A stretch of DNA of 64,000 nucleotides, from contig NBAZ01000037.1 of assembly GCA_002794735.1 (NCBI GenBank), positions 1 to 64,000 on the forward strand, read 5' to 3'. Positions 1-11,053 of this stretch are shown in pieces. Position 1 is the stretch's first letter; each line of letters starts with the position of its first letter. The DNA comes from Pyrrhoderma lamaoense (lineage: Eukaryota > Basidiomycota > Agaricomycetes > Hymenochaetales > Hymenochaetaceae). Position numbers and translations under genes: made by a program. Below the pieces are notes generated by a model, which saw only the letters and a list, made by a program, of their open reading frames with translations, did not search any database and was not told where the DNA came from.

Positions 1-71
1 AATGATATGACTATGATACTTTAGATGGAAATATCACATTTGAAAAAGTCTGGGAGATCCTAAGAAAGTAA
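1..71 (+). pseudogene. 3' end of a FunK1-like kinase gene (cut by window edge)
   Basis: Positions 6-71 read as the last ~21 codons of a FunK1-type kinase like its neighbours: a YDYDTL block followed by VWEILRK and a stop at 69-71. The codon just upstream (3-5) is TGA where the other copies have Gly, so this copy may be mutated or the frame may be broken; too little lies in the window to decide. It ends in the LRK tail typical of all plus-strand members, and is the convergent partner of the gene at 285-1364. Confidence 0.6.
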
Positions 72-284
72 TGGAGACCCTATACATATATATTGTATAG
101 TTACCGTAATAGTAGTGGATCTTGTTTTCTCACTTTGAATTTTATGTAAATATGTAGTCTCCAACCTTGTAATTCAAATTGTATCAACCTTGAATCCTCA
201 AGTCATCGTATATTCTAAACCAAGTAGTACATCATAGTAACTATCTACCATCAGTCGAAACAGACGAAGAAAAGAGAAATGACC
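72..284 (+). repeat. Convergent 3' spacer, copy 1
   Basis: Spacer of about 210 bp between two convergent kinase genes. It carries the same blocks, in the same orientation, as the spacers at 2858-3060, 5640-5843, 8426-8625, 12381-12559 (diverged) and 15125-15326: a TTTCTCACTTTGAAT block, then AGTAGTACATCATAGTAACT, then a CAGTCGAAACAG block. It presumably holds both 3' UTRs and poly(A) signals. Its fixed orientation shows the array is a direct tandem repeat. Confidence 0.75.
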
Positions 285-1364
285 CTAAACCTTCATAATA
301 TCCCAGATTTTCTCAAATGTGACATTTCCGCCTAATGTGTCATAGTCAAACCCTTCAATCTCCCAATCCTTTCCCAGATATCCCCCGTCTTCCAAGAGGT
401 TATACCGCACCTCATCTAACTTGTCATAGCCAATGTGAAATAGTTTACCTAGTGGTTTTAACCACGAACTTCTGAGAGGCCGGAAAAATGCAGTATTGTC
501 TGGATTAAACGTTGTAAAAGCGCATTTCTTAGCAGCTATTGCGCGGGAGTCGCTATTAAGAATCCATTCATCATACACATTCTGAGCAGCCGATCCCGGT
601 ATCACAACCTTTTTTCCTTTATCAAAGAATCGTGCATCCCAATACATCACATAGAAGATAGATTCAAGGTCAAATCGTTCTCTATGTTCTGGGATCTCAT
701 CCTGAAATATATCGAGATGCAGACTGATTGCCATGAATGGACGCGTTCCTGTCCTAACACCTTTGTGGTTCTTCAACATAGAATTCCTTGTTATTGCAAG
801 GTCGAAATCGATCAATACCCCATTTATTTTTCCATTCACTCGTCGGTACATCAGGTTCTGACGACTGATGTCTCGGTGCATTATTTTGTGCTCGCTAATA
901 GCAAGGAAATGTATACCTGTGTTGAGTTAAAATGAGAACGTGATTAGTGTACGGACATGCTCACCAAGAACGATATGCCTGATGGCTTCCTTGTAGTCCT
1001 CGAGATCATCAAGAAGATAGATAGGTGATAGCGGTTCAATTACAATCATGCGTTGCAACATATCTTGGTCATTAATAGTTTTCAAAAACAGTCCCTTCCG
1101 TGATCCTGCAGTGATCTCCTTTATATCCGTCCACCAGTACACGCTCGGAAGACAAGATGAGAGTTTCCTGTTCTTCAGACTATACAGTTCCAGTAATTCT
1201 GGTTCTTCGGATGCTTCATTGTCCATTACGTCGTCCAGTACTTTCCTTGCCTTTTCAATCATATCATATTCACTTCCCCTGTCCGACCATAACCAGCTTG
1301 TCTTCAGTGCCAATGTGCCGTTCGTAGCCCCGCCCACCATATTTGTGAAATGAAAAGCGCCCAT
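285..1364 (-). CDS. FunK1-like protein kinase, array copy 1
   Basis: Two exons (1364-965 and 916-285) with a 48-nt GT..AG intron give 343 aa. The start is the MGAF-type ATG shared with the copies at 4560, 6923 and 14051. Visible kinase elements: beta-3-like LALK with Lys21, catalytic loop MHRDISRQN with HRD at 147-149, IDFDLA at 170-172 (DFD in place of DFG, as in this family), then an RTGTRPFMA activation/P+1 segment. It lacks the long N-terminal region and most of the Gly-rich loop of typical FunK1 proteins, so it is a short form. It carries C-terminal cassette type A (GKLFHIGYDKLDE) and the minus-strand tail WDIMKV. It is divergent from 1805-2857 across a shared 440 bp promoter. Substrate unknown. 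Confidence 0.85.
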
Positions 1365-1804
1365 TTTTCTTCAGTCATCAATCTGGCTTTCTTGCATGCA
1401 ACTTCCCAAGTCTTCAGACATTGCTCATCGTAGGATTGAAAGAAATGCGACACGCTAATGTCTGATACGCACGTGTTCGGTTTATGAAGAGAAACTAATA
1501 TATAAGTCTACATTTGTGCACCACCTCAAACAACTGAGTATACTACACATATTTTACTTATATCACATACCTCAGTGAATGAGTCTGTTATTTTCTAATT
1601 TGAAATAAATTACAGTGAGCAAAAAATAGTGAGGTAAATGTATTCACTCGTGGCAGCTTCCACCAGTGAAGACTTCCGTGACTTAGGTCTTGTTATGATT
1701 ATAGAATAAATGTGTTTTACCGATGTTTTTTCAATTAACTTGTTCTGAAACGCACTTATTTCTTCGTGAACAACAGAATCTCTCATCTCTTCCACGGCTA
1801 TGAC
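1365..1804. promoter_or_regulatory. Bidirectional promoter between kinase copies 1 and 2
   Basis: This 440 bp stretch separates the start codons of two divergent kinase genes and contains no gene of its own. Its reverse complement is almost base-for-base identical to 4122-4559, so the two regions are the same promoter in opposite orientation. A TATATA-like stretch lies near 1498-1506, about 135 bp upstream of the minus-strand ATG. Promoter function is inferred from position and conservation. Confidence 0.6.
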
Positions 1805-2857
1805 ATGAGTGACTATCAGACACTCCTTATAGTGAAGACGAGCTGGCTATCGTCAGACCGAGAATGTGAATATGATATGATTGAAAAAGCAAGGGAAGCG
1901 CTGGACGACATGATGGACAATGAGGTATCCGAAGAACCAGAATTACTTGAACTGTATAGTTTGAAGAACAGGGAACTCTCGTCGTGTCTACCGAATGTGT
2001 ACTGGTGGAGGGAACTAAAGGAGATCGCGGCAAGATCACGGACAGGACTGTTTTTGAAAACATGTAACGATAAAGACATAGTACAACGTATGACTGTGCT
2101 TGAACAACTGTCGCCTATCTATATCCTTGATAACCTTGAAGACTACAAGGAGGCCATCAGGCATATCGTTCTTGGTAAGATTGTCTCTTTACTATTCATA
2201 TCTTTTATCTAAAATACTACAGGAATCCATTTCCTTGCTATCAGCGACCAGAAAATTATGCACCGAGACATCAGTCGTCAGAATCTGATGTTCCGACGCG
2301 TGAATGGGAGTGTGAATGGAGTATTGATTGATTTCGACCTCGCGTCGACAAGGGAGTCTATGTTGAAGAGTCACAAAGGTGTTCGGACAGGGACGCGCCC
2401 ATTCATGGCAATCAGTCTGCATCTTGGTAGAGGTCAGAATGAGATCCCAGAACATAGAGAACGATTTGACCTTGAATCTATCTTCTATGTGATGTATTGG
2501 GATGCACAATTTTTCGATAAAGGAAGAAAGGTTGTGCTACCGGGATCTGCGGCTCAGAATAGTTATAATGATTGGATTACATATAACGATGAGACCGCGA
2601 TAGCTGTTAAGAAAGACGCTTTTATAAGGCCTATTCCAGACATAACTGAATTTTTCGAACCTCTTGAGGATATATGGCTGTATTCACTAGGCTTTATGTT
2701 TTACACTGGATACAACGAACTGGATGACCAGAGGAGCACGCTCAGAAGGAGAAGGAAAGATAGGCTCGTTAAGGATTGGGAGATTGAAGGATTTGACTAT
2801 GATACATTAGGAGGAAAAGTCACTTTTGAAAGAGTCTGGGAGGTCCTAAGAAAGTAG
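1805..2857 (+). CDS. FunK1-like protein kinase, array copy 2
   Basis: Exons 1805-2174 and 2223-2857 with a 48-nt intron give 334 aa. The ATG chosen begins MSDYQT, shared with the copies starting at 4121, 7373 and 13613; an upstream in-frame ATG at 1766 is not conserved. Lys11 is the beta-3-like lysine, HRD is at 137-139 and DFD at 160-162. The body is the GRGQNEIPEH variant, identical over most of its length to the copy at 3061-4121. The C-terminal cassette is type C (FFEPLEDIWLYSLG, with basic TLRRRRKDR) and the tail is the plus-strand WEVLRK. It converges on the copy ending at 3061/3129. Confidence 0.85.
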
Positions 2858-3060
2858 TGTATACCTCACATATTTTTTTACATAGAAGTGAATCTTTATT
2901 TTCTCACTTTGTATACTATGCAAATATGTAGTCTCCAACCGTTATTCAAATTGCATCACCCTTGAATCCTTAAGTCATCGTATTTTAACTACAAAGTAGT
3001 ACATCATAGTAACTATCTTTTATGCGCCAGTCGAAACAGAAGAAGAAAAGAGAAATGATC
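2858..3060 (+). repeat. Convergent 3' spacer, copy 2
   Basis: About 200 bp between two convergent kinase stops, with the same ordered blocks and orientation as spacer copy 1. It sits at the centre of the large inverted repeat 285-5639 and acts as its non-inverted loop. Confidence 0.75.
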
Positions 3061-4121
3061 CTAAACCCTCATAATATCCCAGATTGTCTCAAACGTGACA
3101 TTTCCGCCTAATGTGTCATAGTCAAACCCTACAATCTCCCAATCCTTTCCCAATCCTTTCCCAACTTTTCCTCCTTTGCCAAGAGGTCATTTCGCACCTT
3201 CTTCAGTTTGCCGTAGCCATCGTAAAGTAGCTCACCCAGTGGTAGTAACCATGATTTTATGAGAGGCCAGAAAAAATCAGTTATGTCTGGATTAAGCGTT
3301 GTGAAAGCGTCTTTCTTAACAGCTATCGCGGTCTCATCGTTATATGTAATCCAATCATTATAACTATTCTGAGCCGCAGATCCCGGTAGCACAACCTTTC
3401 TTCCTTTATCGAAGAATTGTGCATCCCAATACATCACATAGAAGATAGATTCAAGGTCAAATCGTTCTCTATGTTCTGGGATCTCATTCTGACCTCTACC
3501 AAGATGCAGACTGATTGCCATGAATGGGCGCGTCCCTGTCCGAACACCTTTGTGACTCTTCAACATAGACTCCCTTGTCGACGCGAGGTCGAAATCAATC
3601 AATACTCCATTCACACTCCCATTCACGCGTCGGAACATCAGATTCTGACGACTGATGTCTCGGTGCATAATTTTCTGGTCGCTGATAGCAAGGAAGTGGA
3701 TTCCTGTAGTGTTTTAGATAAAAGATATGAATAGTAAAGAGACAAGCTTACCAAGAACGACATGCCTGATGGCCTCCTTGTAGTCTTCAAGGTTATCAAG
3801 AAGATAGATAGGTGATAGTTGTTCAATAACAATCACGCGTTGCACCACATCATGTTCATTAGTAGTTTCCAGTAACAGTCCTGTCCGTGATCTTGCAGTG
3901 ATCTCCTTTAGTTCCCTCCACCAGTACACAATCGGTAGACACGACGAGAGTTTCCTGTTCTTCAAACTATACAATTCCAGTAACTCTGGTTCTTCGGATA
4001 CCTCATTGTCCATCATGTCGTCCAGCGCTTTCCTTGCTTTTTCAATCATATCAGCCTCACTTTCCCTGTCTGACAATAGCGAGCTTGTCTTCAGTATATG
4101 GGGTGTCTGATAGTCACTCAT
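3061..4121 (-). pseudogene. FunK1-like kinase, array copy 3, 3'-frameshifted by an 11-bp duplication
   Basis: Exon 1 is 4121-3752, then a 48-nt intron, with exon 2 from 3703. The reading frame stops at 3129 (about 314 aa) because the 11-bp unit AAAGGATTGGG occurs twice in tandem near 3141-3165. Without the extra copy the frame would run to 3061 and end in WDIMRV like other minus-strand members. HRD and DFD are intact, so a protein shortened by some 25 residues with an altered tail could still be made. Exon 1 and most of exon 2 mirror copy 2 (1805-2857) almost exactly. The C-terminal cassette is type B (GELLYDGYGKLKK). Confidence 0.75.
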
Positions 4122-4559
4122 GTCATAGCCGTGGAAGATGAGAGATTCTGTTGTCCACGAAAAAATAAGTGCGTTTCAGAACAAGTTAATTGAAAAAACA
4201 TCGGTAAAACACATTTATTCTATAATCATAACAAGACCTAAGTCACGGAAGTCTTCACTGGTGGAAGCTGCCACGAGTGAATACATTTACCTCACTATTT
4301 TTTGCTCACTGTAATTTATTTCAAATTAGAAAATAACAGACTCATTCACTGAGGTATGTGATATAAGTAAAATATGTGTAGTATACTCAGTTGTTTGAGG
4401 TGGTGCACAAATGTAGACTTATATATTAGTTTCTCTTCATAAACCGAACACGTGCGTATCAGACATTAGCGTGTCGCATTTCTTTCAATCCTACGATGAG
4501 CAATGTCTGAAGACTTGGGAAGTTGCATGCAAGAAAGCCAGATTGATGACTGAAGAAAA
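4122..4559. promoter_or_regulatory. Bidirectional promoter between kinase copies 3 and 4 (inverted)
   Basis: 438 bp between divergent ATGs. It is the near-perfect reverse complement of 1365-1804, so the MGAF-type gene is now on the right and the MSDY-type gene on the left. A TATATA-like stretch near 4421-4430 precedes the plus-strand ATG by about 135 bp. Confidence 0.6.
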
Positions 4560-5639
4560 ATGGGCGCTTTTCATTTCACAAATATGGTGGGCGGGGCTAC
4601 GAACGGCACATTGGCACTGAAGACAAGCTGGTTATGGTCGGACAGGGGAAGTGAATATGATATGATTGAAAAGGCAAGGAAAGTACTGGACGACGTAATG
4701 GACAATGAAGCATCCGAAGAACCAGAATTACTGGAACTGTATAGTCTGAAGAACAGGAAACTCTCATCTTGTCTTCCGAGCGTGTACTGGTGGACGGATA
4801 TAAAGGAGATCACTGCAGGATCACGGAAGGGACTGTTTTTGAAAACTATTAATGACCAAGATATGTTGCAACGCATGATTGTAATTGAACCGCTATCACC
4901 TATCTATCTTCTTGATGATCTCGAGGACTACAAGGAAGCCATCAGGCATATCGTTCTTGGTGAGCATGTCCGTACACTAATCACGTTCTCATTTTAACTC
5001 AACACAGGTATACATTTCCTTGCTATTAGCGAGCACAAAATAATGCACCGAGACATCAGTCGTCAGAACCTGATGTACCGACGAGTGAATGGAAAAATAA
5101 ATGGGGTATTGATCGATTTCGACCTTGCAATAACAAGGAATTCTATGTTGAAGAACCACAAAGGTGTTAGGACAGGAACGCGTCCATTCATGGCAATCAG
5201 TCTGCATCTCGATATATTTCAGGATGAGATCCCAGAACATAGAGAACGATTTGACCTTGAATCTATCTTCTATGTGATGTATTGGGATGCACGATTCTTT
5301 GATAAAGGAAAAAAGGTTGTGATACCGGGATCGGCTGCTCAGAATGTGTATGATGAATGGATTCTTAATAGCGACTCCCGCGCAATAGCTGCTAAGAAAT
5401 GCGCTTTTACAACGTTTAATCCAGACAATACTGCATTTTTCCGGCCTCTCGTCAATTCATGGTTACTATCACTGGGTGAACTATTTTACGATGGCTACAG
5501 CAAACTGAAGAAGGTGCGAAATGACCTCTTGGCAAAGGAGGAAAAATTGGGAAAGGATTGGGAGATTGAAGGGTTTGATTATGACACATTAGGCGGAAAT
5601 GTCACATTCGAAAAAATCTGGGAGATCCTCAGGAAATAA
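4560..5639 (+). CDS. FunK1-like protein kinase, array copy 4
   Basis: Exons 4560-4959 and 5008-5639 with a 48-nt intron give 343 aa. From the start codon to the FNPDNTAFFRPL block it appears identical to copy 1 on the opposite strand. It then switches to cassette type B (SLGELFYDGYSKLKK) and ends with the plus-strand tail WEILRK. Lys21, HRD (147-149) and DFD (170-172) are present. The abrupt switch inside exon 2 marks a recombination or conversion breakpoint near 5450. Confidence 0.85.
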
Positions 5640-5843
5640 TAGATGCCTCGCATATATGTTACATAGCAGTAAACCAGAAATTTCTCACTTTGAATACTAC
5701 GTAAATACATAGTCTGCAACCTTGTAATTCAAACTGAATCACGCATGGAGCCTGAAGCCATCTTATATTCAAAACCAAGTAGTACATCATAGTAACTATC
5801 TACCATTCGCCAGTCGAAACAGATGAAGAAAAGAGAAATGATC
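5640..5843 (+). repeat. Convergent 3' spacer, copy 3
   Basis: About 200 bp between convergent stops with the conserved TTTCTCACTTTGAAT and AGTAGTACATCATAGTAACT blocks, in the same orientation as the other spacers. Confidence 0.75.
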
Positions 5844-6923
5844 CTAAACCTTCATAATATCCCAGATTTTCTCAAATGTGACATTTCCGTTTAATGTGTC
5901 GTAGTCAAACCCCTCAATCTCCCAATCCTTTCCCAGATATCCCCCGTCTTCCAAGAGGTTATCCCGCACCTCATCTAACTTGTCATAGCCAATGTGAAAT
6001 AGTTTACCTAGTGGTCTTAACCACGAACTTCTGAGAGGCCGGAAAAATGCAGTATTGTCTGGATTAGACTTTTTAAAAGTGCATTTCTTAACAGCTATCG
6101 CGGTCCCATCGTTATATGTAATCCAATCATTATAACTATTCTGAGCCGCAGATCCCGGTAGCACAACTTTTTTTCCCTTATCGTAGAATTGTGCATCCCA
6201 GTACATCACATAGAAGATAGATTCAAGGTCAAATCGTTCCCTATGTTCTGGGATCTCATCCTGGCCTCTACCAAGATGCAGACTGACTGCCATGAATGGA
6301 CGCGTTCCTGTCCGAACACCTTTGTGGCTCTTCGCTACAGAATTCCTTGTCGACGCGAGGTCGAAATCAATCAATACTCCATTCACACTCCCATTCACGC
6401 GTCGGAACATCAGATTCTGACGACTGATATCTCGGTGCATTATTTTGTGCTCGCTGGTAGCAAGGAAATGTATACCTGTGTTGAGTTAAAATGAGAACGT
6501 GATTAGTGTACGGACATGCTCACCAAGAACGATATGCCTGATGGCTTCCTTGTAGTCCTCGAGATCATCAAGAAGATAGATAGGTGATAGCGGTTCAATT
6601 ACAATCATGCGTTGCAACATATCTTGGTCATTAATAGTTTTCAAAAACAGTCCCTTCCGTGATCCTGCAGTGATCTCCTTTATATCCGTCCACCAGTACA
6701 CGCTCGGAAGACAAGATGAGAGTTTCCTGTTCTTCAGACCATACCGTTCCAGTAATTCTGGCTCTTCGGATGCTTCATTGTCCATTACGTCGTCCAGTAC
6801 TTTCCTTGCCTTTTCAATCATATCATATTCACTTCCCCTGTCCGACCATAACCAGCTTGTCTTCAGTGCCAATGTGCCGTTCGTAGCCCCGCCCACCATA
6901 TTTGTGAAATGAAAAGCGCCCAT
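5844..6923 (-). CDS. FunK1-like protein kinase, array copy 5
   Basis: Exons 6923-6524 and 6475-5844 with a 48-nt intron give 343 aa. Exon 1 is the MGAF type, nearly identical to copies 1 and 4. The exon 2 body is a different variant (STRNSVAKSH, GRGQDEIPEH), closer to the MSDY-associated body, so the two exons have different histories. Kinase residues Lys21, HRD and DFD are intact. It has C-terminal cassette type A and the minus-strand tail WDIMKV. It is divergent from copy 6. Confidence 0.85.
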
Positions 6924-7372
6924 TTTTCTTCAGTCATCAATCTGGCTTTCTTGCATGCAACTTCTCTTAACTTCAGACATTGCTCATCGTAGGACTGAAA
7001 CAAGTGCGACACGCTTATTGTTTGTTATACACGTGTCCCGTTTAGGAAGAGTAACTAACATATAAATATATATTTGTGCACCACCTCAAACAACTGAGTA
7101 TACTCAATATATTTTACTTATATTAATACCACAGTGAATGAGTCTGTTATTTTCCAATTTAAAATAAATTACAGTGAGCAAAAAATAGTGAGGTAAATGT
7201 ATTCACTCGTGGCAGCTTCCACCGGTAAAGACTTCCGTGACTTAGGTCTTGTTATGATTATATGATTATAGAAAAAGTGTGTTTTACCGATGTTTTTTTT
7301 CCCATTTACTTGTTCTGAAACGCACTTATTTTTTCGTGAACAACAGAAACTCTCATCTTCCACGGCTATGAC
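6924..7372. promoter_or_regulatory. Bidirectional promoter between kinase copies 5 and 6
   Basis: 449 bp between divergent ATGs, in the same orientation as 1365-1804 but clearly more diverged: substitutions and small indels, for example in the block around 7010-7060. It contains no gene of its own. Confidence 0.55.
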
Positions 7373-8425
7373 ATGAGTGACTATCAGACACCCCATATAC
7401 TGAAGACAAGCTGGCTGTCGTCAGACCGAGAATGTGAATATGATATGATTAAAAAAGCAAGGGAAGCGCTGGACGACATGATGGACGTTGGAATAACCGA
7501 AGAACAGGAATTACTGCAACTTTATGGCCTGACAAATAGAAGACTCGCATCTTGTCTTCCGAGCGTGTACTGGTGGATGGATATTAATGAGACCACTGCA
7601 GGATCACGGACGGGACTGTTTATGAAAACTTGTAGTGGTAAAGATGTGGTACAACGTGTGATTGTACTTGAACCGCTATCACCTATCTATCTCCTTGATG
7701 ATCTCGAGGACTACAAGGAAGCTATCAGGCATATCGTTCTTGGTGAGCATGTCTGTATACTTTTCATGCTTCTTATCTGATTTACTACAGGAATCCACTT
7801 CCTTGCTATCAGCGACCAGAAAATTATGCACCGAGACATCAGTCGTCAGAATCTGATGTTCCGACGCGTGAATGGGAGTGTGAATGGAGTATTGATTGAT
7901 TTCGACCTCGCGTCGACAAGGGAGTCTATGTTGAAGAGTCACAAAGGTGTTCGGACAGGAACGCGCCCATTCATGGCAGTCAGTCTCCATCTCGGTAGAG
8001 GTCAGAATGAGATCCCAGAACATAGAGAACGATTTGACCTTGAATCTATCTTCTATGTGATGTACTGGGATGCACAATTCTTCGATAAAGGAAGAAAGGT
8101 TGTGCTACCGGGATCTGCGGCTCAGAATAGTTATAATGATTGGATTACATATAACGATGAGACCGCGATAGCTGTTAAGAAAGACGCTTTTATAAGGCCT
8201 ATTCCAGACATAACTGAATTTTTCGAACCTCTTGAGGATATATGGCTGTATTCACTAGGCTTTATGTTTTACACTGGATACAACGAACTGGATGACCAGA
8301 GGAGCACGCTCAGAAGGAGAAGGAAAGATAGGCTCGTTAAGGATTGGGAGCTCGAAGGATTTGACTATGATACATTAGGAGGAAAAGTCACTTTTGAAAG
8401 AGTCTGGGAGATCCTAAGAAAGTAG
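7373..8425 (+). CDS. FunK1-like protein kinase, array copy 6
   Basis: Exons 7373-7742 and 7791-8425 with a 48-nt intron give 334 aa. The start is MSDYQT-type. Exon 1 diverges from the other MSDY copies after about residue 35 (VGITEEQELLQLYGL), whereas exon 2 is almost identical to copy 2, including cassette type C and the LRK tail. HRD (137-139) and DFD (160-162) are intact. The contrast between exon 1 divergence and exon 2 identity indicates segmental gene conversion. Confidence 0.85.
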
Positions 8426-8625
8426 TGTATACCTCACATATTTTTTTGCATAGAAGTGAATCTTTATTTTCTCACTTTGTATACTATGCAAATATGTAGT
8501 CTCCAACCGTTATTCAAATTGCATCACCCTTGAATCCTTAAGTCATCGTATTTTAACTACAAAGTAGTACATCATAGTAACTATCTACCATTCGCCAGTC
8601 GAAACAGAAGAAAAGAGAAATGGTC
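8426..8625 (+). repeat. Convergent 3' spacer, copy 4
   Basis: About 200 bp between convergent stops, nearly identical to spacer copy 2 (2858-3060) in its first half and in the same orientation. Confidence 0.75.
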
Positions 8626-9684
8626 CTAAACCTTCATAATATCCCAGATTTTCTCAAATGTGACATTTCCGTTTAATGTGTCATAGTCAAACCCCTCAAT
8701 CTCCCAATCCTTTCCCAGATATCCCCCGTCTTCCAAGAGGTTATCCCGCACCTCATCTAACTTGTCATAGCCAATGTGAAATAGTTTACCTAGTGGTCTT
8801 AACCACGAACTTCTGAGAGGCCGGAAAAATGCAGTATTGTCTGGATTAGACTTTTTTAAAGCGCTTTCCTTAACAGCTATCGCGGTCTCATCGTTATATG
8901 TAATCCAATCATTATAACTATTCTGAGCCGCAGATCCCGGTAGCACAACCTTTCTTCCTTTATCGAAAAATTGTGCATCCCAGTACATCACATAGAAGAT
9001 AGATTCAAGGTCAAATCGTTCTCTATGTTCTGGGATCTCATTCTGACCTCTACCAAGATGCAGACTGACTGCCATGAATGGACGCGTTCCTGGTCGGACA
9101 CTTTTGTGGCTCTTCAACATAGATTCCCTTGTCGACGCGAGGTCGAAATCAATTAATACTCCATTTACTTTCCCATTCACTCGTCGGTACATCAGATTCT
9201 GACGACTGATGCCTCGGTGCATTATTTTGTGCTCGCTGGTAGCAAGGAAATGTATACCTGTGTTAGATTAGAATGGGAACGCAGATAGTATATAGACATG
9301 CTTACCAAGAACGACATGTCTGATGGCCTCCTTATAGTCTTCGAGATCATCAAGAAGATAGATAGGTGATAGCGGTTCAATTACAATCACGCGTTGCACC
9401 ACATCATGATCTTTACAAGTTTTCAAAAATAGTCCCGTCCGTGATCCTGCAGTGATCTCCTCTATATTCCTCCACCAGTACACGCTCGGAAGACAAGATG
9501 AGAGTTTCCTATTCTTCAGACCATACAGTTGCAGTAATTCCTGTTCTTCGGTTACTACAACGTCCGTCATGTCGTCCAGCGCTTTCCTTGCTCTTTCAAT
9601 GATATCTGCCTCACTTTCCCTGCCTGTTTCAACCCAGCTTATCTTCCATACTGACATGCCATTCGTGATGCCACCACCAGCCAT
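8626..9684 (-). CDS. FunK1-like kinase, array copy 7, catalytic Asp changed to Gly (HRG)
   Basis: Exons 9684-9306 and 9257-8626 with a 48-nt intron give 336 aa. It begins with a third exon 1 type (MAGGGITNG). The catalytic loop reads MHRGISRQN: the HRD aspartate, the catalytic base at position 142, is Gly through one transition (GAC to GGC) at about 9217. DFD is retained. The frame is otherwise open, so this is a candidate pseudokinase and not a decayed gene. It has C-terminal cassette type A and tail WDIMKV. Its divergent partner is copy 8, but the intervening region is 1.37 kb and not ~440 bp. Confidence 0.8.
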
Positions 9685-11053
9685 GTAAGAATAAACGAAG
9701 AATCTCCGTCTCGAAAGTCATTAAGACATTACTTGCGCATCCTAGGTCTCAGGTGTTGTTCCTTGCGGGAAAATGGACGCACTGTAACTGTGGCTGTACG
9801 CAGATAACCGATACGCACGTGTCCAGTTTAGAATTTGTAATCTTCTGCGCCATGTGTATTGTGTAATAATGATGGCACTTACTAGTGAGTGGCTAGGTGA
9901 ACAGAAGTTGACCGTTGCAGCTTGTGTCGCATGGCTGTGACTCAGGCCCCGCTATGTTTTCCATGTAATTCTCACTGTCAGGGAGGGCCCGCCATCACTT
10001 GACGTCGTGTGGATCATTCCAAGTGAGGCAGGATACCGTCTATTCCAACGTTAACACAGAGATTGTGTTACTAAGTCGCAGAGTGGTATATTAGCCATTT
10101 ACCTCGTTAATTGATACATGACAGATGTTGTCCTTCCGTAGGGAGAAAACAGTCGTATTTGCGGATAGTGATGACGCTTTTTCGAGTGCCCACTCTCATA
10201 GCTAAACCGATTTTTTTTCGGAAATCCTGTAAAGAATGACTTGGCCCAAAGATTGTTGTTGTCCTTTCTCCTTTTTCTATGTAAGTTGTACCGGGTCTTC
10301 TTCAAGAAACCGTCGTAAGGAATGACCCGTCAATACCTTCTACTTATTAATCCGTGAGTAGATCTTCTGAAGCCCATGATAGAGCAGTCTGAAAACACGG
10401 TAACGAAACCTTCAGAAAAAGTACAACAAAGTAACGTCTTCCCATAAGTATTCCCACTTCACAACGCCACCGTTACAAGAACGTCCTTCGACCCATCCGT
10501 TTCCTCCAGATCGATTCTGGGCGAGTATACTGCGCCAGGCCTATCATGGTACGCCAACCATAGCTATTCTGGCAAAGTAGAGATTCTGAAGGAAGACGTA
10601 CATGTACTTCCAACTCAGGGCTGGTACAAGGTAGCATATTTACTTACTTAGTACTAACAGTTATCACCTTACAAACACTATGTAGTAGTGGCCACTTCCT
10701 TTTCCAATTCATGTTATTTCATATGAAAATTCAAAAACAATATTTTCAGCAATCTCGGCAATTTAACATGAAACTTAAGAAAAACGCCCTACTTGTTTTT
10801 AGTGAGATACAATGCAAAATATTTTGATAGTTTTCATATACACTTATTGTGTTGAAAATGCTGATTGATACGCCTTCACGAGGTGGAAACTCAGAAACTG
10901 GCTTACATGTAATTTACTCTGTGCACAATGGTAATGCATGTCGCGTTCCTCTTTTCCTTACAACGAACGAAGTCCTCGGAATCGGCAGGTTGCATGCACG
11001 AGAACATGCTCTAGTGAATACTGAACAGAGCAGAACTTCTTCACTTTACATAC
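9685..11053. repeat. Expanded divergent region between copies 7 and 8; right part is one arm of an inverted repeat
   Basis: 1.37 kb between divergent ATGs. From about 9985 to 11053 it is repeated in inverted orientation at about 16386-17445, for example the segments around 10099-10300 versus 17112-17330. It is unrelated in sequence to the ~440 bp promoters of the other pairs. I see no convincing gene: short open frames differ in frame between the two arms, which argues against coding. It presumably contains the promoter of copy 8. Confidence 0.65.
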
